A stretch of 64,000 nt of DNA from Callaeas wilsoni. Its lineage: Eukaryota; Chordata; Aves; Passeriformes; Callaeidae. The notes under the pieces are model-generated. The model had not been told where the DNA came from. It did not search any database and worked only from the letters and a program-made list of their open reading frames with translations. The stretch covers positions 1-64,000 of the forward strand of contig VWPU01004214.1 of the NCBI GenBank assembly GCA_013398955.1, written 5' to 3'. Of the stretch, positions 1 through 9,390 are shown piece after piece. Numbering within the stretch: position 1 is the first letter of the stretch; each line of letters starts with the position of its first letter. The position numbers and the translations under genes were made by a program.

Positions 1-88
1 GGGCGGGCAGCCCAGCCGCCGCCGCCGTGGCATGCCCCCCCGCGCCCGGAGCCGTCGGCGCGGCGCCTAGCCGCGGCTCCGCGGGGCC

Positions 89-1177
89 ATGCTGCCCTGG
101 AAGCGGAGCAAGGTGGAGCTGGCGGCGGGCGAGGCGCGGCGGCAGAGCAAGCCCAAGGGGTACGCGGTGAGCGTGCACTACTCGGCCCTCACCTCGCTGG
201 CCCGCGCCTGCCCCGAGAGCGCCCTGCACCGCGTGGGCAGCATGTTCCGTTCCAAGCGGCGGAAATTCCGCGTCACCAGCGAAGACCCCACGTACACTGT
301 GCTCTACCTGGGCAACGCCACCACCATCCAGTCCAAAGGTGAGGGCTGCACCGACCTGGCCGTCTGCAAGATTTGGAGCAAGAGCGAGGCGGGCCGGCAG
401 GGCACCAAGATGAAGCTGACCATCAGCGCGCAGGGCATCCGCATGGCCCACGCCGAGGACAAGGGGCTGCGCCGGCCCGGCCACCTCTACCTGCTGCACC
501 GGGTCACCTACTGTGTGGCCGACCCGCGCCTGCCGCGTGTCTTCGCCTGGATCTACCGCCACGAGCTGAAGCACAAGGCGGTGATGCTGCGCTGCCACGC
601 CGTGCTGGTCTCCAAGCCCGAGAAGGCGAAGGCCATGGCCCTGCTGCTCTACCAGACTTCGGCCACGGCACTGGCCGAGTTCCGCCGGCTGAAGAAGCGG
701 GACGACGCGCGGCACCAGCAGCAGCAGCTGGTGGGCGAGCAGAGCATCCCATTGGTGCCGCTGCGCAAGCTGCTCAACGGGCAGTGCTGCTACAAGCCGC
801 CGGTAGAGCGGAGCCGCAGCGCGCCCAAGCTGGGCTCCATCACGGAGGACCTATTGGGCGAGGAGCAGGAAGAACGGGCCATGCACTGCGACTGCGAAGA
901 CATCCTGGAAGCGCTGGGCGAGCCCGAGGGCGAGCTGCTGCGCCCCGGCACCGGCCGCGGCGAGAGCCCAGAGCTGGGCCAACTCCTCCGCGACCTGGGC
1001 GAGCTCAGCCTGGGCAACGACCTGCGCTCGCTGCGCGCCGACTTGCGCGTCCGCCGCCTGCTTTCCGGGGAAAGCACGGGCAGCGAGTCCTCTCTGGAGA
1101 GCGGCGGCACGGATGGGGCCGCCCCGCCCGGCAGCGACGCCGAGCAGCCGCCTCCCGGCGACCCCGAGACCGGCTGA
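89..1177 (+). CDS. FAM43A: FAM43A, PTB/PID-domain protein (complete, single exon)
   Basis: The 362-residue product is recognised as FAM43A by its start MLPWK, the block KPKGYAVSVHYSAL (residues 21-34), DPTYTVLYLGNATTIQ (66-81), KIWSKSEAGRQGTKMKL (94-110), GHLYLLHRVTYCVAD (131-145), HELKHKAVMLRCHAVLV (158-174) and PPVERSRSAPKLGSITEDLL (237-256). Residues about 66-204 form the phosphotyrosine-binding/PID-like domain. A short Gln run follows (210-213), and the tail carries the conserved LLSGESTGSESS (324-335). An in-frame TAG at 68-70 precedes the ATG, which has G at -3, so this start is secure. There is no intron, as is usual for the family. The protein is shorter than the human form (about 423 residues as I recall), because the acidic stretch after the SAPKLGSITEDLL motif is reduced. 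FAM43B is the alternative, but the tail and the synteny with XXYLT1 favour FAM43A. Its cellular function is poorly established. Confidence 0.96.
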   Translation: MLPWKRSKVELAAGEARRQSKPKGYAVSVHYSALTSLARACPESALHRVGSMFRSKRRKFRVTSEDPTYTVLYLGNATTIQSKGEGCTDLAVCKIWSKSEAGRQGTKMKLTISAQGIRMAHAEDKGLRRPGHLYLLHRVTYCVADPRLPRVFAWIYRHELKHKAVMLRCHAVLVSKPEKAKAMALLLYQTSATALAEFRRLKKRDDARHQQQQLVGEQSIPLVPLRKLLNGQCCYKPPVERSRSAPKLGSITEDLLGEEQEERAMHCDCEDILEALGEPEGELLRPGTGRGESPELGQLLRDLGELSLGNDLRSLRADLRVRRLLSGESTGSESSLESGGTDGAAPPGSDAEQPPPGDPETG

Positions 1178-1189
1178 GCACTCGAGCCC

Positions 1190-1505
1190 TTTCGGGCGTG
1201 CCTGGTGCCGCCGGGGCGCACCGGGTTCCCTCCGGGAATGCACGGCCCCTCCGGGGCGCACCGAGTTCCTTCTGACCCCTCCGGGAGTTCACGGTCCCTG
1301 CCGGGCGTGCACGGCCCCAGCGGGGCGCACCGGGTTCCCTCCGGGAATGCACGGTCCCTTCCGGGCGTGAGCGGCGCCGCAGGGGCGCACCGGGTTCCCT
1401 CCGGGAATGCGCGGCCCCGCCGGGGCGCACCGGGTTCCTTCCGGCCTCTCCTGGAATGCACGGTCCCTTCCGGGCGTGCACCGCCCCACCGGGGCGCACT
1501 GGACC
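1190..1505 (+). repeat. GC-rich minisatellite in the FAM43A 3' UTR
   Basis: The core GGGGCGCACCGGGTTCC recurs, with variants, at 1213, 1253, 1322, 1382, 1422 and 1491, usually followed by CTCCGGGAATGCACGG or a shorter form and by TTCCGGGCGTG linkers. The spacings are 40, 69, 60, 40 and 69 bp, so the first three cores repeat as a block with a 169-bp higher-order period (1213>1382, 1253>1422, 1322>1491). The array starts about 15 bp after the FAM43A stop codon. It lacks stops in several frames, which creates spurious open frames on both strands. Confidence 0.9.
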
Positions 1506-1990
1506 CCTCCAGCCCCGCCGAGGCCCCTCGGGGAATTCGCGGTCCCGCCGGTTCCCCGCGGTGCCCCGGCGTCCCGCAGCATCCCAGGGAGCGGCCGCCT
1601 CTCCCGTGCCGGTGCCGGTGGTCGCCGGAGCCGGACCCTAGCTCGCCGCGGCCCGAGGAGGGGAGGCGGCCGCGGGCTGTTTACCTTCGGCTCAGCCCTT
1701 GAAGATCTGCCAAATTCCTGGAATAGCTTTCCCCGGGGAGGGCGGCGGGAGGGAGGTGTTGCGCCTTGTTTACAGTCAGAAATCTCACATCCGAGAAGCC
1801 CCCCCGCCGTTTTCTCCATTAAAGTCACTCCATCGTGCTGTTGTGTCCGAGAGGTTTGCACTGTTGTGAAGTTGGGGGTTTTTTTAATTATTTTTAAATT
1901 AGACCTTTTTTTTGGGCCCCGGTCCTGTCCCCGGTCTCAATGCTCTAGATCTTTTGCTGTGCAAAAGAAGACTACTTGTGGCTGTTCACC

Positions 1991-1998
1991 TGTACATA
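1991..1998 (+). promoter_or_regulatory. Pumilio-type element in the FAM43A 3' UTR
   Basis: TGTACATA matches the Pumilio recognition consensus UGUANAUA exactly. It lies about 80 nt upstream of the poly(A) signal, a typical 3' UTR position. One 8-nt match can arise by chance, so function is inferred. Confidence 0.4.
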
Positions 1999-2001
1999 GG
2001 G

Positions 2002-2021
2002 AAATGTATGCAAATACATTT
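2002..2021 (+). other. Perfect 8-bp hairpin with a GCAA tetraloop in the FAM43A 3' UTR
   Basis: AAATGTAT and ATACATTT form a perfect stem around GCAA, a stable GNRA tetraloop in RNA, and a G-U pair (2001/2022) can extend it. It starts three bases after the Pumilio-type site. The DNA also contains the octamer ATGCAAAT (2008-2015). Confidence 0.5.
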
Positions 2022-2078
2022 TGTTATTTTTAAGAACACCACCATTGCGATCTCCTCTGTTTGCACATATGTGAAGAA

Positions 2079-2084
2079 AATAAA
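2079..2084 (+). terminator. FAM43A: FAM43A poly(A) signal AATAAA
   Basis: A canonical AATAAA is followed about 25-60 nt downstream by G/T-rich sequence (GGGGTCACTGTGG and CTCTGTGTGTGG), as expected of a downstream cleavage element. It is the first canonical signal after the FAM43A stop on this strand, so cleavage is predicted near 2100. Confidence 0.8.
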
Positions 2085-2100
2085 GATGACGGTAACTTAA

Positions 2101-3391
2101 AAGAAACTGGGGTCACTGTGGCAATTTGGCCTCTGTGTGTGGATTCTTGTAAGGAGTTGGGGGGGAGAGATCCCTTGGGATGTGTTTTAGGTGCAGGAGA
2201 ACACTGCACAAAAAGACTGTTTCAAGCGTGATTCCGCTGGAAATGTTACACTACAGGGAGAGAAACTGGGCACTTAAGGACTCTTAAAAGATGCAAGGAT
2301 GAGGTTTTTTCTCTGCAGCCTCTAACGACAGGCAGGAATGTGCGAGAAACCTCATCAGGGCGCTCTGGCTGGATCCTAGTCTGGAGAAACCCGGCTGCGG
2401 GGCCCTGAGGCTGCCCTGAGGCGCGGTGCCCCTCGCCTGGGCACTGGGGATACTGCACAGCTCCAAAGCTGTCTGCATCCAGGTGCTGCAGCTGGTTCCT
2501 CCCTGCTCGCAGTGCCAGCCTGAGACAATTTTATAACCTCATGCAGGGTAAGCAGTGAAGTTGATTAGCCACGGGACTGCCGCGGTATTTTTAGCTGTAA
2601 ATCTGTTTGTAAGTGGCAGGCTCCCAGGGCAAGAGAGATGTTCCGGTTTCATTTGTCCCCAAGTGGAGGTATCAATTAAGAGATAATTAATCTGGCATTT
2701 CTGATGTCTAAATGTTTTCCACCGTGCCTGTGCTGCAATCGGTGGAGTCGCAGGAATGTCAATGAAAAGCCCATCCAGCTGCCAGGGCCAGGCCACACTC
2801 CTTGTGCAAGGAGCCCAGCCTCGGAACTTGTAAATACCTCATTAAAAGCCATTGCAAAATCTGCCACCACATCAGCGAGACTATTGTCTCAGTATGAGTC
2901 AGTCAGAGGAGGGAGGCACAGAGGTGTGGCTTTCATGGGAAGGGTTAATGGGGCACGGGGGGAATCCCCTCAGAGCGGGCACCTTCTTGCCCAGGTCACA
3001 GTGTGCCTGTGATGGGCAGCAAGATGCAGCTGGTGACAGTGGCCACTGCTGGATCTGAGCACGCTCTGGCCGGCACTGCAGAGACACACTTTGCTAAAGA
3101 AATAGTGTGTCTTGCTGCTTTTTCTCAGGCAAAGCTCCCTTTGCCATTCCCAGGGAGGGAAGGAGCATGAAGGGGCAATGAAACACCAGGGAGAGCTTAT
3201 CCCAAAGTGCTTTCCCTAAGATGGGGCTTGCCAGACTGCCTGGCTGGCAGCAGGGAACCTTCAGTGTCCTGGCCTGAGGTGAGTGCCCCAGGTCTATGCC
3301 CAGAGCTCTGTGCCACTGCCTGCTCTCTCCCTGGGCAGAGGGAGCAGGCAGTGCTTGGAGCAGGGAGCAGAGAGGGCACGCCGGGGGAGGC
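2101..3391. other. Intergenic DNA with a conserved-element-like block
   Basis: No gene is recognised. The part from about 2520 to 2900 differs from its surroundings. It is AT-rich and contains homeodomain-type cores (TTGATTAG near 2560; TCAATTAAGAGATAATTAAT at 2670-2690) among retained CpGs. That is the appearance of a conserved non-coding element, but conservation cannot be tested here. Confidence 0.45.
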
Positions 3392-3415
3392 ACGGGGTTA
3401 GTTAACTAACCCCGT
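3392..3415. repeat. Perfect 24-bp palindrome
   Basis: ACGGGGTTAGTT is followed directly by its exact reverse complement, with no spacer and no mismatch. The centre is GTTAAC, and the inner GGTTAGTTAACTAACC resembles a dimeric binding site (HNF1-type sites are also GTTAA-based palindromes, but with a different spacing). It ends at the flanking bases and is not part of any repeat I recognise. Confidence 0.9.
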
Positions 3416-6400
3416 CTTGAATGACCGGTGGTGTTTGTTTTACATCCTCCGTGTGTGCTTAAAGGTGGTTAATGGCCTGAGCTTAGTCAATGCCTTTCCT
3501 CTCTCCAGAAGAGCCATCATGTCTGCAACAGTGAGAAAAGGTTTTTATCGCATGCCAGAGCTAAAAGCACAATTCCCTGAGCACCAGTAGCAGCAGCCAG
3601 GGCCTGAAGCATTTCCCCTTGAAGCCATTAACAGGGCTACTGTGCAGTTTCCTTAGAGGCCTGTATAGATCATTAGCTGTAGAGTCCAAATCCCTTTGTG
3701 CCTGGGTTATTTTGGTACTAGAACCATAGAAAAAAATGTCCTATGTATGTCTGCAGTGCTAGTGTGAGGTTATTCATGTATGCTTAGCTGTTCTGCTCTC
3801 CCCATAGCAGCATGCCTGGTCCTGCAAATGAGAACAAGTGCATGTGAGGAGAAAAAGGTCATTTTATTTTCTGCACAGCAAGTTTGAAGGAGCATCTTCC
3901 TAGAAAAAGGAGAGGAGGAGAGAGCAAGACCTTCTCTCCAACAGAATTGAGTAAAAGGCTGAGCTGCTGCTGTTTCTTCCTTTTAAACAAGTAGCTGCTT
4001 GCTAAGCTGAAAGGCCTACTGCTGGCTGATGGGCTGGTGTGGGGAGGTACAGCAGGGCTTTGGGAAAGGCCTGCTCCCATACGTAGAGGACCAACTGCTC
4101 TATGGTCTCTGCTCGGTGGCAGAGCTGATGCCAGCCCCTGTGCCAGGGCTGCTGCCCACCGACAGTGTCCCACCGAGCGTGGCACTGCCCCTGCTCGGGC
4201 TGTCGGCAGAGACACGTTCCCTGTCAATCAGGCTCCATCCATCAGCACTAACTCAGCCTTACAGCTGGGGATGGTGAATCAGCCCCTGACGCAGCGGAGG
4301 CGTGAGGGCTGCACAAAGAGCAGCACAGGCTCTGAAACTGCTCCCCAACAGCCGGCAGCCCCATCCCACCACTGCTTTCCGGGGGACAGGCAGGCACAGG
4401 GAGAGCAAAGGCAGCCTGATAGCTCTGCCAGTAGGTTTGAACTGTGTGGGAAGAAGTCAAATGCGGGAACGGGTGTTTGCAGAATTCCATGTCAAGCATT
4501 GATATCTGCCCCTGGTGCAAATCACTGCCCTGCCCGGGCTCGGTCAGCCAGCCAGGGAAGTTTCCAGCACAGCAAGGTTGAACGCTGAGCTTCACACATC
4601 TGTGACCTAGCAGGCAGTGTGTGATGAATTGGCCAGAAAATACCTGTAACAAACAACACAACACTGGGAAAGGCAATGATCCTGCTCTGAACTTAACACA
4701 CGGAGCTGATGCTTTGGCAAGTCAGCTTAGGTGCTGCAGCAGGTGCCTGAGGTTCCCCGAGTGTGTTATGGCTAAATAGAGCATGTGATTATTCCAAGTA
4801 ACAATGATGGCTCCCAGAATATGAAGAGATTAAGAGACTTTTTGCTAATACTATATATTGACGGTGTATTTGCTGGTGTACTACAGATTTTCTCCTGACA
4901 ATGAGGCTGAGGAGGGACCACATAAACATGGAAGTGTTGGCAGGATATCATGTACAACTTCTTGTTTTTCTCTGCCCTTAGCATGCCCTTCTCCCATCTT
5001 TAGGTCTTCCTCATCCACAACAGGAAAAAATATCATGTGCAACCAGAAAAATTAGCCAGTGGTCAAGTGGAATGAGCCAAGTCATGAAATGACTTTTAGC
5101 CTAGACTGCAGTACTGATTTAGATCCAGAATTATTTGCAGTTTAGTTTGGAGATGTGCCTTGCACGGGACAGATCCAGTTTGCCTGACCAGGGGTGATGA
5201 TGTGGGAGCTGCTGGCTGAGGGGCTGCTTTGGACTCCTGGGTATGAAATCTGGTTGAATGGCACTAGGTCAGTGGTGATAAACCTCTTCCTTTTGGGGGG
5301 CTACAGGCAGCTACAGGCAATACTCAGTATCGAGCATAGCCCTGGGGCAGTTCCAAGTCACCTTCAGCACACACACTGTGACTCTCAGAGAAGCAGGAAG
5401 GTGTCAGGATTTCCTCCTTGGCAGTGTGTTGGATAGGAGCAGCTGACCTGTCCCACTGCTGTTAGTCATTCTCAAGGCATCACAACTGTCCCATTTCCCA
5501 GTTCTTGGCCATCACACCAAACCCTCTATTATTCAGTGGGGAAAAGAGCCCAAATTTCAGCCTGCAGGGAAGGCACAGGGCAGACAACCTACCATCAAAC
5601 TGTCCGAGGGGTTGTGGGTGACAGCACTGCACAGCCCCTGGTTTTCTTGGGTGAGGGTGGGCAGAGTCCTATTGATGATGAAAAAAACTGGTGTGCTGCA
5701 AGCAGGGTGCAGTGCCAGCCAGCTATGCCTCACCTCCTGCTTCTCCTGGAGCTGGGAAGAAAAAAACCCTGCATTTCTAAGGTCAGCAGCAGCCCCAGCT
5801 CCCGCAGAGTTCATGTGCTGTGAAGGCGTCTCCCCCTCCTCACCCCAGCCGCTGGTAGCAGCAGGGGCTGTTTTCCCCAGCAGCTGGAAGGAGATGATGT
5901 GCAAGGACAGGAATGCAAGGGCAGGCAGCCAGGGCAGCGCGGGGACAGCGTGGGGTCCCAGAGGCCAGGCCAGGTCGGTTCATCCGCGGGGCTCAAAGAG
6001 CCCCATGGAGGAGCTGAACTGACCTGGCCTTCTCTCCACATCTCCATCACCCACCCTGGGCAAGGTGACACCTCCAGCTTGCTGCCTGGTGCGTTGTAGG
6101 AGCCTGAATCTTGGTTAATGCCCAGCAAGGTGCATGAGCTGGGGGGAGAAGAATTGTCCGCTGCTACAGTCCAGCAGGAAATCAAAGCTATGCATTCAGA
6201 AAACCATGACATTCCCCCTTGCCGGTGGGGGCTCTGCCTGGCAGGAGGGCTGAGCGCTATGAAAACACTCAGAGAAACACTTATATAATGAAGGACAAGG
6301 TCCCAATCCAGCCCTTGGCTCGACAAGGCGGCTCTGCAAGGAGCTGAGCTCCGGAGGCCTGCTGCTGCCCAGCACCCTCCAAGATCCAACCCTGGTCACT

Positions 6401-7490
6401 GCGGTCCATGCTGCTGCTGAGAGGTGGAGGTGGGAGAAAGGCTGCAGAATGCTTTTTCCCAAGCTGGGAGATGTTCTGCATGCTCAGTCTTGGTAAGCCA
6501 GAGCACAGCTCCTGTCTGTGGGCTTAAATCAAGCCCCTTTGATGGTGGGAACTGGGCAAGGTCCAGGACAGGATAGCCCAGGACTGATGAAGGTCAGGGT
6601 CTGCTAGCTGCAGGCATCTTGGCTTTCATGCCACTGCCCAGATGTCTTGGACCCAGTGGTTGCACACCATGGTATACATCATCTGTCCCTATGCTCCAAA
6701 ATAGGGGCATATGTCCTCTGCTCTGTGGGAAGGACCCTGGAGAACTGGTCACAGCAAAGGGCTTTGCCTCCTCCCTTACTCTTCTGCTCTGAAATGGAGG
6801 CCAGCTGGGCAGCCTGCATCCTACAGCTAGTCCTGCTGCCACCCCACAAAGAGGGGTGACATGCCCAGTGTCACATCTGGGTCTGGAAATCCCTGCTGCT
6901 CTGGCACAGGCGAGCAGGGGGGGACACAAGGAAAAGGCTATGGGATGGGATTCATCACTCTTCCCGTGGCACCGTGAAGTTGCACGCGGTCTGCTCGGAT
7001 GCATGAACAAGCTGAAGCGTGACATTAATTAGAGCTGACAGTGTTCCTGGAGGGAGCTGGCAGAGCAGCAGCACCAAAGCTGCTGCTGCTGGGTCTGTGT
7101 GCAGAGCCAGGCTCTGCACCAGGCTGGCCCGGCCGTGCCATGGCCCTTGAGTCCTGCCACACTGGGATCTGTGCTCACTTCAGCTCCAAAGATCACAGTG
7201 GGAGGTACACTCTCAGCCCCAAGGGATAGGAGAGGCAGTGCCTGAATCCAGCCCCTCTGAGCATCTGCCCAGCATTGCTCTGCCCTTTCCAGCCAGCCCT
7301 GACTGCAGCTGGGCACTGCCTTTCCCAGTCCTGCACACTTCCCTCTGGCTCTCCCCTCTTATTGTGGCTCTTTGCCCCCAAAGTGCTCTGCCCTCAGCAT
7401 CATGGTTTCTCACATAGCTCTTTTCCCATCCCAATTTCCCTCTGAGTAAGAACTGCCACTTGCTGCTGTTTCACAAATGCCATCAAGGAT
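3416..7490. other. Intergenic DNA, no gene seen
   Basis: Mixed-composition DNA, with open frames on both strands up to about 190 codons but no recognisable domain, splice-flanked exon, RNA gene or interspersed repeat. An AT-rich stretch lies at about 4770-4870. Confidence 0.5.
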
Positions 7491-7517
7491 TGCCTGCACT
7501 GCAACACAGTGCAGGCA
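7491..7517. repeat. 11-bp-stem inverted repeat
   Basis: TGCCTGCACTG and CAGTGCAGGCA are perfect reverse complements separated by CAACA. The stem is too short for a typical microRNA precursor, and no longer pairing is visible outside it. Confidence 0.7.
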
Positions 7518-8858
7518 GCCCAGAGCAGTAAGGGTTCCTCCTCCACTGGGCAGGAAACAGTTAAGGGAATTAGGATAAAAAGTTGATATAAATAATTTTG
7601 TAGCTCCTGTAGGAAGATTGCAATTTAGCTTAATTATCGTAATTACATTTTCAATCTCTCTGCTAATACTTATGAAACAATAGAGTCAAGTGTGAATGCA
7701 GCTGCCTGCATTTCCTACCAGTGACTTCTCATTCTGCTGCTTAAAACAAGTCCATGGGGACACTGAACCAGGCAGCAGGGATGGCAGGTAGGGATGTGGT
7801 ATTTCCCCAGCACGTTGTTTTGGGCATTGGGAAGCCTCATTCCCCTCTGCCTGGCACAGGGATTTTAACTTCAGCTCCAGGATCAGCAATATGATTGTCT
7901 GAAACTAGCCCACTTTGGTGTAAAAATATCATCTCTTCTGCTGGAAGTGGAGGAAAATAGTCTGGAAATATTTCTTTCTGAGCAGGCAGACCCACACTTT
8001 CTCTGCCCAATCTGTGGGTGATGACCCCCGGAGGCAGCTCCATCCATGTCCGTGGTGGCCCAGGAGATGAGACCAGTGCAAGCAGAGAACCAGGCCTAGG
8101 CAGCTGCTGGCAGGAACATGCATTTGCAGTAGCTAATCAAAGCTGAGTGTTAGTGATGATTTCTGAACATGGCCAAGACCATGTTTGCCCTGCAGCCTGC
8201 TCCTGTCTTTGCTTACCTGGGAAGAAATGGATGCTTCTCAGCAGTGGAGGCACGTCCTGGGGTCTGTGCCCTGCCCACTGCCTTCTCTGGGGTCCTGGGA
8301 GAGCCTGACCAGAAGGTGTCTTGCCAGGGCCCCGGCAGCAACAGGCACCATGGCCAGGAAGCAAATGAGCAAGGAGAGGATGCACCCACAGAGAGCTGAG
8401 TATGTGCTGCCTCCACCATGCACAGACACCTGAGGAGCACTCAGGGCCATGGGAATTCCTTCTCCATCCCACCATCTGCCTTTATTTGAGATGCAGCACA
8501 CAATACACAGGTCCCTTCCCTGCTCTGCCCTTGGCTCAGCAGCAGCAACTCTACCCCATGTCCCAGTGTCCCCCCCCAGGCACCCCCAATACCTCCACAC
8601 ATCCAGCTCTGATCAGAGCAGGACCGGGACAGGTCTATGAGCTCGGGCTCCCTCAGGGCAATCTGCCACTATCCTTGCCGATGACACTGTGTCCTGTCCT
8701 GGCACAGGGCTCCGGCAAGTTGTGGGTTGAGAACTGAGCCGCTTATCTTTAGTGCTGCTCTGATCTAATTTTACTTTCTTAAGCGATGTCCAGGCTTTAG
8801 AGAGCATCTCGTAATGCAAAGGCTCTGAATGGCAAGGAGGGGAGTCCCTGCACTAACA
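7518..8858. other. Intergenic DNA with a distinct AT-rich island (7555-7690)
   Basis: No gene is recognised. About 130 bp at 7555-7690 is markedly AT-rich within GC-richer DNA. It packs several TAAT/ATTA cores (for example AGCTTAATTATCGTAATTAC near 7627-7646), which suggests a homeodomain-bound conserved element. The rest is unremarkable. Confidence 0.45.
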
Positions 8859-9390
8859 CAGCAGTTATCCCACATGCACCAGTACAGCAGTTAGCCCACA
8901 CGCACCAGTACAGCAGTTAGCCCACACGCACCAGTACAGCAGTTAGCCCACACGCACCAGTACAGCAGTTACCATGCACACCAGTACAGCAGTTATCTTA
9001 CACGCAGCAGTGCAGCAGTTATCTCACAAGCAGCAGTGCAGCAGTTACCCCCCACACCAGTACAGCAGGGATCTCACATGCAGCAGTGCAGCAGTTATCT
9101 CACAAGCAGCAGTGCAGCAGTTACCCCCCACACCAGTACAGCAGGGATCTCACATGCAGCAGTGCAGCAGTTATCTCACAAGCAGCAGTGCAGCAGTTAC
9201 CCCCCACACCAGTACAGCAGGGATCTCACATGCAGCAGTGCAGCAGTTATCTCACAAGCAGCAGTGCAGCAGTTACCCCCCACACCAGTACAGCAGGGAT
9301 CTCACATGCAGCAGTGCAGCAGTTATCCCCCTCACCAGTACAGCAGTTATCCCACACGCACCAGTACAGCAGTTATTCCTCATGCATGAC
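8859..9390 (+). repeat. 24/26-bp minisatellite with a 76-bp higher-order period
   Basis: About 21 units each begin CAGCAGTTA or CAGCAGGGA and end CAGTA or CAGTG. The first four (8859, 8885, 8911, 8937) are 26-bp units of one type. From 9039 the array is a higher-order repeat of one 24-bp and two 26-bp units (76 bp), starting at 9039, 9115, 9191 and 9267, the last copy diverging after 9316. Because 76 and 26 are not multiples of three and no unit holds a stop in its readable frames, three overlapping + strand frames stay open. These encode QQL/HQYS-rich repeats and are not genes. Confidence 0.95.

Larger units (their letters stand above)
1..1720. other. CpG island spanning FAM43A
   Basis: The first ~1.7 kb is extremely GC-rich and dense in CpG, in contrast with the CpG-poor DNA that follows from about 1730. 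It covers the end of the 5' UTR, the whole FAM43A coding sequence and the proximal 3' UTR. Promoter-associated islands of this kind are usual for single-exon vertebrate genes. The transcription start lies left of the window or in the first few bases and cannot be placed. Confidence 0.85.
1178..2100 (+). other. FAM43A: FAM43A 3' UTR
   Basis: This is the interval from the TGA stop (1175-1177) to just past the AATAAA at 2079. The first third is a GC-rich minisatellite. The composition changes sharply near 1700-1870, and the distal part is AU-rich (about 1878-1915). It includes a Pumilio-type UGUACAUA at 1991 and a GCAA-tetraloop hairpin at 2002-2021. The extent is inferred from the poly(A) signal, and no transcript evidence is available. 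Confidence 0.75.

Noticed and set aside
373..1275. A 300-codon frame overlapping FAM43A, and several long - strand frames over 504-1861
   Set aside because: They are out-of-frame or antisense readings of very GC-rich coding DNA and of the stop-poor minisatellite; composition is Ala/Arg/Pro/Gly with no family resemblance.
8859..9390. Possible CRISPR array
   Set aside because: The units are contiguous tandem copies with no unique spacers, and the genome is vertebrate.
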